A DNA stretch of 23,502 bases from Ophiocordyceps camponoti-saundersi (nom. inval.). Lineage: Eukaryota; Ascomycota; Sordariomycetes; Hypocreales; Ophiocordycipitaceae. Below the pieces are notes generated by a model. That model was not told the origin of the DNA. It searched no databases and was given only the letters and a program-made list of their open reading frames with translations. The DNA is taken from contig PDHQ01000448.1 of NCBI GenBank assembly GCA_003339415.1, positions 1 to 23,502 on the forward strand. The letters are read 5' to 3'. Numbering within the stretch: position 1 is the first letter of the stretch; each line of letters begins with the position of its first letter. Shown piece after piece: positions 1 through 10,521 of the stretch. The position numbers were made by a program, and so were the translations under genes.

Positions 1-899
1 TATAGCTTTCTAGCTAGCTTATATAATTAGATAGTTTCTTAGAGAAGGAAAACTATAAAAGGAAGGCTTCCTTCCCTCGAAGGGTCTTTCCTTTCCTTCT
101 TCTCTAAGCTTTTAATCTAAATAATTTGCACCTTAAAAGCCTACTCTCTATAACCTTCCCCTACCTTATAAGATATTCCTATTTAGGAAGTTCTTACTTA
201 TTTATACTTTATAAATTTCCTATTCCGGCTACTTACTGCCTGGTTAAAGTAAGTAAAGCCCCTTACCTTCTTATTACCCCTTTTCTCTCTTTATTTTTAG
301 AAGCTTAGATTAAGGGCTACGGGTAAGATTAGGTAATTACAGGTACGATCCGTAACACTTAGCTTCTATAAATATTATTACCTTTAGCTATATATATTTT
401 AATAGCTAATTAGTAATAACTATAAGGAAGCGGGGCTAAGAAAGATTTATAATAAGTAGGTTTATTATAAAGTTTACGGAGATAGTTACCTAATACCTCT
501 CCGGGGGCGGTAACGGTTATAGTAAGCCTTAGTAATAATAGCGTTAAAGGTAATTCCTATAATAATAATAATTTTAAATAAATCGCGCTATATTAGCTAA
601 TATACTATCCTAATAATAATAATAATAGAATAATATAAATATAATATTTTTCTTAAATGCCCTATAAGCGGGGAATTATAGGTTTTTTAAATTAAGGTAG
701 TTATTAAGGGTTCCTAGTTAAGTACTTAAAATCGGCCCCGGAACTATAGCTAGCTGCTAGTAGAAAGGGAATAGTTTACGATTTACTCCTTTATACCTAC
801 CTTAAAAGGGAACTTTTAAGCGCCCTCTTATAGCGCGGTATATTATACTATATAAAGTAAATTAAACTATAACGCTATAAGCTATAATTCCCTTAAATA

Positions 900-3050
900 C
901 TTATTTACGAAAGGGGCTAATATCGTAAAGGTAATATCTTAGCTTTAAACCGGTTATAATTTAAAGAAATAAATAAATAAAAGCTATATAATATAGCTAA
1001 AACGCGAAGCGGTATATTATCGCTTTTAATTATAGTAAGATAGTATATTAAGATAGGTTATATATTTACTTAAGCGGTATTATAAATAGAAGTTAAAAAG
1101 AGTAAGCGTTTCGGCCTATTAAGCTTAGCGTTCTAATATAGCTTTTAGAATAGTAAAATATTTTAAAGCTTTATAATCTATAAGTATAGTAAACGGGGAG
1201 GAAATATTACGAAGTTTAGCTAACTACGCCTTAAGATAGTAAATAATAATAAGAAATTCCTTATTATAGATTATATAATTTTATTTTATAAGTTAAAGCT
1301 TTTAAAAGAAATATATTATAAGCTATAAGATTTAATCCTAACCGCGCTAAGAGAGATAGCTACCGATTATTTTACTTAAATAGTTTATTTTTACGATAAT
1401 ATCGAGATTAGGGCTCTACTAAGCGAGGGCGGGGGAGGAGATAAATACGTCTTTTAGTTACTTAAAAGTATCTTAATAAGCTAAGGTTTAATTAAAGAGG
1501 GCGTTACGCTTCGTAAAAGTAATAAGTAAAGCTATAAGGGAGGAAAACTAAGGGATAAAATTACGATAAAAGTTTATAAAGCTAATAAAACTATATATAC
1601 CTTTTATATAAGTTAGTACTTTTTAATCTCTAATTATTAAAATCTTAGCCGGGTTTAGGCGTACCTCTTATCTAGCGTAGATAATAAACTTAAAATATTT
1701 AACTTTATAAATTATAAACGCGTATTTATTAAGGTTTAGATATAGTTTAGCTTACTATAATTTCGCGAGAATAATATAGACTTTTTTCTAATAGTTTAAA
1801 AATAAGCTACTAGAATAGATAAGAATATCGTTAAGGTAAGTAGTAATAAAATCCCTAAAAGAGTTACTTAAGGAAATATTAATATATTATTAGAATAAGG
1901 TAAGGGCGCTAGCGAGATTAAAAGGGTAAATAAGGTATTCGAATAGCTTAAAACGCGTATAAAAAATAGTTAGATATTCCTTACCCTTTACGATATATAT
2001 TTTATAAAAGGTAGCGCGTATATTAAGTTTAGTAAACTACTAAGCGCTAGAAAGATTATATAGAGTTTTCTTTATAAAAGGTAGGGGATAGCGGTCTTAC
2101 TTAATAAGTTAATTTAAGGCCTAATAATTAACGTAAAACTACTAGCCGCCCTTAGGCTTTTTAGCTAGGAGAACTAGGGTAGCTATAAATAATAAGCTTA
2201 TACGAATTTATCCTTTATCTATTAGATCGGTAATTTACTTCCGCACTTCGAGAAAGTATTTACGCGGTATATTATATAACGGCTCTTAAGGTAATAGCGG
2301 TAAGGATTTATTAAGCTATTATCGTAGATAGATATAGTAATCGTATATACCGCGATAAGGGGGAAGAACGCTTACTTTTTTTTTATTAAAGAGGTTACTA
2401 AAGTTAGATATCTTAGAAAGTAAAGAAACCGGCGGGGTAAAAAGAGATAATATTTTAATTTATAGGACGCGTAAAATATCCCGTAAGCTAGTAATAAGGA
2501 AACGATAGCCCGTTTACTAATAGAATTCGCGCCTTATTAGTATAGTAAAAGTTAAGCTTAAGATAGCGACTATTCGATATTTTAGAATTTATATTTTACT
2601 ATATAGGATAATAAGGTTATTTATAAAGTAAATTATAAAATATTATTATCTTATATAAAGGGATATATTATACTATATTATCTAAAAAGAGCTAAGGATT
2701 ATATTCTAAGTTAGGCTAGGGATTATATATATAACTATAAGCGTTTACTAGCTATTAATATTAGTAATAAACTAAATAATATAACGAATTAGGGAGAAGT
2801 TTTTAAAATAAACTTACTTCTAATAGCGGATTTAAACTACGGTATAGATTATACGTAAAGTAAGGAAAGGAATATATTAGAGATAGTAACGTTATACTTA
2901 AAACTCGCTTATAATAGTATAATAGTTATAGCTACTATTTACTTATATATTAATAAAAATAATAGAATTTATAAGAATAAGGATAAGGAGAGGATTTACG
3001 TTTATATTCCTTATAATATCTATAAATTAGTTTTTTAAGCTATTATCTAT
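900..3050 (+). pseudogene. relict ORF of unknown family, RIP-degraded
   Basis: I do not recognise this relic. In the forward frame whose codons start at multiples of three, stops are about half as frequent as in the other two forward frames: in 1260-1700 I count 8 stops in 147 codons, against 17 and 18. The low density continues to about 3050 (roughly 15 stops in 242 codons for 2325-3050), then rises to background. All stops are TAA or TAG, as expected when RIP changes CAA, CAG or TGG codons. This suggests one long decayed coding region of 700 or more codons on the plus strand. No reverse transcriptase, transposase or helicase motif could be read with confidence. The ends are approximate, and RIP base composition could bias the stop counts. 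Confidence 0.4.
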
Positions 3051-4150
3051 TAAATTAACGCGACTACTTTCCCCTTATAAGAAACTTAGTATAGGGGGGA
3101 TTTATTTCCCTAATCTAAATAAGCATTCTAATTAGCCTCTCCTATTTCTACGAAACGTATAGATAAGGATAAAAGCGAAGATAGGTATATTAGATAATCC
3201 CTTATAAAGTAGCTTACCTAGCTATAATATAAATAATATTTTTTAACTTAATACTTACTATATTCCTCCGTAAAAATATAGGGAGCGGAATAGCGGGGTT
3301 TTAAATATTACCCTTTATATTTACCGCGTCTCTAACTACGGGAAGAACGCTCCGGGGTTATGCTAGTTTAGCGGATATCCGTTATAACTTATAAGTATAT
3401 TAACGTTCTAAGCCGCTAAAAAAAGAGTAAGGGAAAAAGGTATTTAACCCTTACTTTCGATCCGGAATAACTTAATATTAATAATAATAAAATAGATATA
3501 AGCTATAGCTAAGATATAATTATTAAAGGGAATATTATATCTAAGATAGTAACGTTATAATTTAAAGGTAAGTACGTAACGTAGATATATTACTTTAATT
3601 TTATTTACCTATATAGTACTTTTTAAAAGCGATAGTTTTATTTTAAAACGAATAAAGAAATTAGAGAATAACTTAGAGGTGCTTTAAGAGAGCTTTTCTA
3701 ACTCTATTATAGCTATCTAATAGTAGTAGGGGTTAGTAAATATTATATTAAGATACTTAAGGAAAATCTTAACTTAATATTAATATTCCTCGCCTCGCTT
3801 AAAGAATAAGGTTACTTTTAACTAAATAGTAAGTAATAAATATTAATAAAGGAAAACTTATTAGTTATAATTATTACTAATAAAAGCGTAATCTACTAAT
3901 AGCTTATATAATATTAAGGCCCGCTAAGCTAAAAAAAGGGTTTTATTATTATTAAAAAGGGAACTTAATAGAAAAGGTTTCTAGCGTAAGAGCTATAGTA
4001 AGGGCTCCGGCTAAGGTTACCGGTATTATATTAAGGAGTAAATAATATTATATTACGCTTATAAAACCTCTTATAGCTTAGAAATTATCGCTTACTACTA
4101 TTATAGCTAAGCGATAATTACCTTTTAAAAGATAAGGTTATTTATTATAA

Positions 4151-4360
4151 TATAAGGGATTAGTTTATAACTAATTATAGCTAGATAAAGGGGATTATAG
4201 CGGATATATTTAGGTTTTCCTAATAGCGCTTAGTTATCGCGCGGGGTATATAGCTAGCTTAGGAAGGGGGCTTCTCTCCTTTCTCCTTCCTCTCTTCGAT
4301 AGCTTTAATTATAACTCTACTTTAGCTTACTTCTATAATCGCCTTAGTAAGACTATTATA
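4151..4360 (+). repeat. left LTR of the retroelement (210 bp)
   Basis: This is a direct repeat of 5717-5926, of equal length and without gaps. I count about ten differences in 210 positions, all transitions (C/T or G/A), which is what RIP produces. The CA end has become TA in this copy. Confidence 0.85.
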
Positions 4361-4501
4361 TTAATTAAAGCTCCTCTTACCGCTAACCGAACGTAAGAGT
4401 AAGATCTTAGTATAGAACGCTATTAAATTTTGCCTATATTAAAGCTACTCTTAGCTTATTCCGGCTTAGATTCTTAGCTAGCTACTATACGTGCTAAATT
4501 T

Positions 4502-5090
4502 ACGATCGACGGAGCTATAATTAGGGAGTCTAAGTCCTAGTTCTATTACGTTTTTTCTCGTCTTAGCACCTTCTAATAGACGTTCCTTCTATATATTACT
4601 ATAGCTATAGATTTTTCTTACTAGCTTAAAGCCTTTTTAGCGTATATCTCCGAGCTTCTTAGGGAAAGTTATAAAGAGCGCTAAGTAAGTTTTTCTTTAG
4701 TTAGGATACGTTAAGGGCTATTAGAGCCCCTCGGAGAATACGTTACGAGGTAAGAATATGCCCTTTTCGAGGCTAGACCGTTATATTAGTCTAACTATAT
4801 TAGGATTATTCTACTCTTATCCGGGCTATATAAGGAGCTATAAGAGCGCTTAAATTATAAGAACTAGCTTATAATATATATAGCCTTCGCTAGCTTTCTC
4901 TAAGGCTTTAATAAAATATTTAGTTCTAGGAATATTCCTAACGCGCTAGTTAATTTACCGCCCCCCCTTTTTACTAACTTAATAGATATCGCGTTTATAT
5001 AATTTTATTCTAGCACTACTAAGCGCCGGCGTTACTATTAGTATAACTAAATTAGTTATTTTAAGCGTAACTATCCGAAACTTTATAAGT
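4502..5090 (+). pseudogene. gag relic with CCHC zinc-knuckle trace
   Basis: In the frame starting at 4502 the conceptual translation is interrupted only by TAA and TAG codons. Between about 4640 and 4760 it reads like the capsid part of a retrotransposon gag, with a Gln/Gly-Leu-x-Glu-Pro-Leu-x-Glu-Tyr-Val-Thr-Arg type segment. At 5033-5074 the codons are tac, tat, tag, tat, then nine more, ending in tat before ccg. Each key position is one transition away from Cys, Cys, His or Cys with spacing Cx2C-x4-H-x4-C, the retroviral-type zinc knuckle, and it is preceded by three Arg codons (5024-5032). In gag this knuckle binds RNA during packaging. The order capsid-like then knuckle, inside two LTRs and on the same strand, supports the call. 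It is not translatable now. Confidence 0.65.
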
Positions 5091-5703
5091 AAACGAGGAT
5101 ATTAGGGTTAGGGCTTTTTATAAGCGGAGCGGGGAAGTTAGAGGTAGATTTAGAGTATTTTAATTAGGGGGATAACGAGTAAGGAAAGATAAGTATACGT
5201 TAAATATTATAGCCTAGGTAATTTCCGGCCTTATTATATTACCTTATATAAGGACGGTCCGCGCGTAGCTTAGGCGCGTAAATTTATTAGCAGGTATATA
5301 CTATAATTATATTACGCCTTAGCTTATAAATTAGCGCTAGCGGTATATAGCGATAAGTATATAGCTAGCTTTATTATTTACCGCGATCGGGGTATTTTCT
5401 AAGTTTCCCGTAATTAGCACGGTGCTACCTAGTCCTATATACTAGCTATATAAGTAAATTTTTATTACTAATATACGAGTTTATTAATTCTTACCTTAAG
5501 TAGTGCTATAATTCTAAGCTTATTAGAATCTTCCTTATAAGGATCGGGGTTTAATTCCCTAAGCTATAAGGGAGCCTTTTCGCCCTTTTATCCTTATCTT
5601 TATAGAGGCTATTAGGTAGTTAGCTAGGGACTATATAAAGTATCTCGCTAGCGTAGTAATATATAACTTTTCCGTCCTACGCTCTTACTTCCTCGGCTAG
5701 CTT

Positions 5704-5713
5704 AAGGAGGGGG
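5704..5713 (+). other. polypurine tract of the LTR element
   Basis: AAGGAGGGGG lies three bases upstream of the right LTR. In LTR retroelements an RNase H-resistant purine tract at this place primes plus-strand synthesis. Confidence 0.5.
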
Positions 5714-5716
5714 CTA

Positions 5717-5926
5717 TATAAGGGATTAGTTTATAACTAATCGTAGCTAGATAAGGGGGATTATAGCGGATATATTTAGGTTTTCCCGATAGCGCTTAGT
5801 TATCGCGTGGGGTATATAGCTAGCTTAGGAAGGGGGCTTCTCTCCCTTCTCCTTCCTCTCTTCGATAGCTTTAATTATAACTCTATTTTAGCTTACTTCT
5901 ATAGTCGCCTTAGTAAGACTATTACA
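5717..5926 (+). repeat. right LTR of the retroelement (210 bp)
   Basis: This is a direct repeat of 4151-4360, 1,566 bp downstream. It is slightly less mutated: it keeps one TGG at about 5812 and the terminal CA at 5925-5926, both lost in the left copy. Confidence 0.85.
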
Positions 5927-6739
5927 CGTAATAATAATTATTTTATATAAGGGTTTAGCCTCTAAGCTATCTATAAGAAGGTAACTTTATTATTTAGAAT
6001 AATTATAAAGAATTATAAAAAAGGGGTTATAACGCCTAATAGGGGTAAGCGATCTGCGCGCGCGCTACGCGTAGAAATAACTAATTACCTTATATAACTT
6101 AGCTATTTAAGCATAGCCTAAATCTCTTATAATTATATTTAGTTAACTAGGTAGAAATCCTATATAAATTTTATATTTTTATTAGTAATTAATATTATTA
6201 AAAAATAGCTTATAAAATCTTTCTTAAAATTATAAAAGTTAATTATAAGCGTTTTACTTAGTATTTTTAGCTTCTCCTTAAGAATCTTACTAATTTATTA
6301 CTTTATCTTTATTATAATATAGCTTTTATATTTATTAATTAGTATATTATCTTTTCTAATTAGTTATATTTATATTTTATTATAGTTATTATTAATATAG
6401 TTAAGAACTTATAAACTTAGGTATTTAAGTTTTAAGTATTATATATTTATTACTAATTTTTTTATTTTCTAAGGGGTATAAGATAAGTATTTTCGTCGCC
6501 TTATAGCGAATAATATATAGTTTATTTACTTTAGGATATATTCTAAAATAAATTAGTTATAGATAAGTTTTACGATTATAATAATTTTATTATTTACTAT
6601 TTTTAATATTAAATTTTCTTAATTAAGGTTATTATCTTATTATATTTTTTTAAACTTTAGTAATTAGTAAAATATTAAGTTATATATAATAATAATAATA
6701 ATATTCGTATACTAATATGCCTAATTTAGCTTAGAACTA

Positions 6740-8560
6740 TCTTATATATATTCTAAAGGTGGGAAAAACCGGAGAACTTAGAGTAAAACCCTCCTCTTAA
6801 GCGTTACCTTAGTTTAGGGCCGGACTAGGTCCGCACCTAGTACTTTATATTTTAGATAAGTTTAGTAATAATAAGTAATTAGGAAGCTAATATATCCTCC
6901 GGAGCGGAGTCCGCGGTAGTAAGAGTACGTATAGTTTAAGTCCGGTACGGAGTCCGTATAGCTACTTATCTTTCTAGGCGTTATCGTTACTATAAACCGA
7001 ATCTCTACGCTTAATTATAATATCCTAAATAATCTATTCGATTAAGGCTTTATTAATATAACTAAGGAATATATAAAAATTTTACTAGCTTATAACGAAC
7101 CTTATAATAGCTAATCCCGAAGGGCGGCTTAACTATTATAGCGAAGCTACGGATAAGTTTAAAGAGGGGGTTAGAAGCGGAGCTATTATATTCGCCTTTT
7201 AGCGTTTCCGCCCTAGCTATTATTAGACTCCGGTTAGCGCCGGAGGGGGAGGAGGGGCGGTATATATAAAGTTCTAATCTATAAATCTCCGGGGTTAGGA
7301 AATATAAGTATCTTTCGCCCGGTCCTACGCCGCTCTTATCTTAAGGTAAAGTTAACTTTACTTAAAATAAGTCCCCTAATAAAGAGGGTAATAATATAGT
7401 TTTTTTCCGTACGCTATAAGGTAAGCTAACTCGCTCTTTATATATAGAGAGGTAGAGTACCGGCTATATTATAGCTTCGCTATATAGTATTTAGTAATAT
7501 ATCTAAGCTAATAGTATTTAAAATATTACCGGGGTTAAATTTTTAGCTTATATAGTTTTATATTAAAAATCTCCGCTTATATTATTATACCCCTATTATA
7601 AATTTAATTTACGTTTATTACGCTATTAATAGTAATTATAAAAAAACTCCGCTAAGTTTTTAAATAGTATCTTTTTATATATAATTATATTATTAAAACC
7701 TTATTTAAAAACTTAATCTTTTTTTAAAAAGCCTCCTTCCTACCTTATTATAAAGTTTACGCTAGCACTTTTTTTATAATAAAAGTATAACCTTTACTAA
7801 TTAAGCGTACCTTTTCTCTAAAAGTAATATAAAGCTACCTTAAATCGGACTAAAGCTTATAGATAATATTTTAAAATATTACCGTAATATTATTATTAAG
7901 TAATTTTCTTATAATAAGGGCTTAGCTTTATTTACGAAATCTATAGTTAATACTTATTATAATTACCTTAAAGCTTCGAACTTAAAGTAAAATAGCGATA
8001 AAATTAAAGTAAATTATAAGCTAACGCTTATATCGTTTAAAAACCTATTTTTTAATAATTTTCTTTAACGTTTTAGCTATAACTATAGCTTATATTAGAG
8101 GAGTTCCGCTCCCCCTAAAGCTATAAAAAAAAGAGGAAATTATAGCTATAATAGCTAAGAAAATATTACTAATTAACGGAGTTAGAGTAAGGGGGGCGCC
8201 TCCCCGGACCCTTTTAGACTCCGCTACTTATTCGATAATTACCTATATAGAGACTAAGGCGTTCCCTAAAATAATCTTACTAATACTCGCCTTAGCTTCT
8301 AATAGGGTAAAAGGTACGGTAAACTTTTAAGTCCGAGCTTACTACGATTCGGAGTAAAGCTATATTCCGGGTAAAAAATTTTCGCGGTTACGATTAACTT
8401 ATATAGCGTTACCCTCCTCCCCGGAGCTACTCTAAGCGTAGCTCGAGGCTATCGCTATAAGGTAACGGAAAAAGCGGAGTTTGCTTATAATATAAAAATA
8501 AAAGGTTTATATCCGCGTCGCTTTAAGCGCGGGATTCGTAGAATATATAAAAGTTCTAGC
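6740..8560. repeat. RIP-mutated stretch with CpG-rich patches, unidentified
   Basis: No gene was found. The stretch alternates AT-rich DNA with GC-richer patches (6770-6960, 7190-7340, 8170-8230, 8400-8530) that carry short motifs such as GGAGCGGAGT (6901-6910), ACGGAGTCCGT, GACTCCG and the hairpin-like CTAGGTCCGCACCTAG (6825-6840). A TATATATAAAG sequence follows a G-rich tract near 7262-7272 and looks like a core promoter, but no open frame follows it. It may be the remains of another mobile element; no ends could be proven. Confidence 0.4.
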
Positions 8561-10521
8561 TTTTTAATATAAGTATTAAGTTATATATAAAATCTTAGTA
8601 ATATATAATATTCCGTAGCTTTAATAATATTATTATTATTTTAATTAATATTTTAATATTTACTTTATTATATTTTTTAATAAAAACTTTATTATCCTTT
8701 ACTTAGATAAAGTTTTTAAAATTTAAGCTATAAAATTATATAAATTATTTATAATTATTAAAAATATAAATTATTATATTTAAGTTAAGAATTATTAAAT
8801 AAAATAGCGAGTATTTTATAATAGGGAATATTACGTAAGAGGAGGTTTTAAGAAAGAAAGTTACTATAATATAACCTTTTTTATAAAAAATATATAGAGA
8901 GAAGTAAAAAGAGTTAAACTTAATTTTATTATTTTTAATTTTTTTTTAAATTTAAGCTTTATTTTTAAGTATTTTCTTTAGCGATTTTTAATATACGTAA
9001 GCTTTATTATTATAATAAGGCGTTATTCTATAATAAAAAGTAGCGATTTTTTTTATATTTAAACTTTTTATATTAATTATATTAAATATTTAAAGCTTAC
9101 TTATAATATTCCTTAAAATTCCGCCTTTTTCTTTTATATTAATTTTAGTTTTTATTATTATTATATCTATTACTATATTTTTCTTTATAATAGTTATTAT
9201 CGTAATAATTATTATTATAACGGTTATCCTTTTTTTATTTTATTTATAGTTTTTTTATTAGTTATTTTTATTATATTTTAGTTTATAATTATTAAATTTA
9301 TTCTTTTCTTTATTTTTTTTTTAAATTAGTTTTTTCTTCCTTATTTTTAAATCTTAAAAATATCTTATTATTTAAATACTTTATTATAATAAGTAATATA
9401 ATATTTAAATAATAAATAAAATTATTAGTAAAATTTATAATATAAAAACCCTTTTTTTTATATTCGCTTATTTACTTAAAATAAGTTATTTAAATTTATA
9501 TATATAAGTATAAGCGGATAATATTATAAAATTAAATTATCTATATAAAATTATTATTTATTTAGGATAATCCCTTAAATTTTATAATATTAATATTTTT
9601 CCTTTAATTATAAAATTAAATATATTAATTTTTAAGTAAAATTTAATAATTTTTAATATTTATAGCTAATTTATATTTTATAAAAAAATTATAATAATAT
9701 TCTTTATTTAAGATTTTAACTTTTATTTATAAAATTTTATATTATATTTTTATTATTTAATTTTTTTTATAATATAAGGAGAATTATTAGTAATTTATAA
9801 TTTTTTAAATTTAAGCTTAAAAGTTTTTATTATATTTTTTTACTTTTTCTTATTTTTTATATTTTTCCTAATATTTAGCTTTTAAGAAATTATAATCTTA
9901 AATAAATATTTTTTAAGTTATTTTTAAAATATTAATTTATTTATATATTTTTATATTTAATTTTAAATAAATTAGTTTATTATTTTAAAAATTTCTATTA
10001 ATAAAAATATATTTTTATAACTTTTTAAATTTAGCTTAAATTTTAAAAATATAATTTTAATATTTCTAATCGCTATTTTTAATTAGCTTTATAAAAATCT
10101 TAATTTTACTTATCTTATTTAAAATATTTTTTTTAAAAATTAGTATTTTATATTTTAATATATATAATAAAGCTAATTAATATAATTTTTAATTATTAGA
10201 ATTTTAATAAGATTTTATTAAAATTAAAAAATTATATAAAATAAAAAATAAGTAAAATAATTAATTTATATATATATAAATAAGAAAATAAATATATATA
10301 TATATAAACTAAAAAGCTTAATTTTTAACCTTAAAGCTTAGAGGTTTTCCTTATATATATAAGAATAGCGGATTTTAGAGGAAAAGCTCTTAATAATAAA
10401 AAGGCTAGTTTCTAAGCTAATAATATACTAAGTAAGATTATTCTATTATTACTAGGGAATTTAAATAATTATATTAGGGTAGTAGAGTTTTCTTTATAGG
10501 GCTTATAATTATTCTAGGTCG
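8561..10521. repeat. extremely AT-rich RIP block without CpA/TpG
   Basis: From about 8485 to 10,521 I find no CpA or TpG dinucleotide on reading the strand through. From about 8560 to 10,320 GC content is very low, with long A/T runs and few CpG, unlike the block to the left. No open frame, tRNA or repeat boundary was recognised. Normal composition returns abruptly at 10,522 (GTGTGGAGCGGAG). Confidence 0.85.

Larger units (their letters stand above)
4151..5926 (+). mobile_element. RIP-degraded short LTR retroelement with gag relic (gag-only)
   Basis: Two direct repeats of 210 bp bound 1,356 bp of internal sequence. They begin TATAAGGG and end ATTATA (left) or ATTACA (right), consistent with original TG...CA ends in which RIP changed TG to TA. 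A purine tract (AAGGAGGGGG, 5704-5713) lies three bases before the right repeat, where a plus-strand primer belongs. The bases after the left repeat (4362-4374) would match a TGG-type primer-binding site if two G-to-A changes are assumed, which is weak. The flanks TATAA (4146-4150) and CGTAA (5927-5931) could be a 5-bp target duplication differing only by transitions. The interior carries a gag relic, but the roughly 0.6 kb after it is too short for pol. It resembles non-autonomous gag-bearing elements, or an autonomous element with an internal deletion. Confidence 0.7.
1..8560. repeat. RIP-mutated heterochromatin-like block, CpG-retaining part
   Basis: This stretch has no credible intact gene. 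It is rich in TA and nearly devoid of CpA and TpG, while CpG is common (for example the alternating GC run at 6056-6065). That is the signature of repeat-induced point mutation, which converts CpA to TpA on both strands of duplicated DNA. The first 360 bases still carry a few CpA/TpG (around 128, 237 and 339-357), so the mutation load is lighter there. Stops are TAA or TAG in every frame; TGA is practically missing because TG is missing. Recognisable relics inside are the LTR element at 4151-5926 and a stop-depleted frame at about 900-3050. I see nothing identifiable in 5932-6740. The RIP reading is strong; the identity of most of the original sequence is unknown. Confidence 0.9.

Noticed and set aside
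126..308. Open frame of 60 codons in the RIP block
   Set aside because: It starts at TTG, has no family resemblance and lies in mutated DNA with few TGA codons.
1..10520. A functional gene cluster, CRISPR array or tRNA genes in the AT-rich block
   Set aside because: No intact frame, no regularly spaced repeats and no cloverleaf pattern was seen; the sequence is dominated by RIP mutation.
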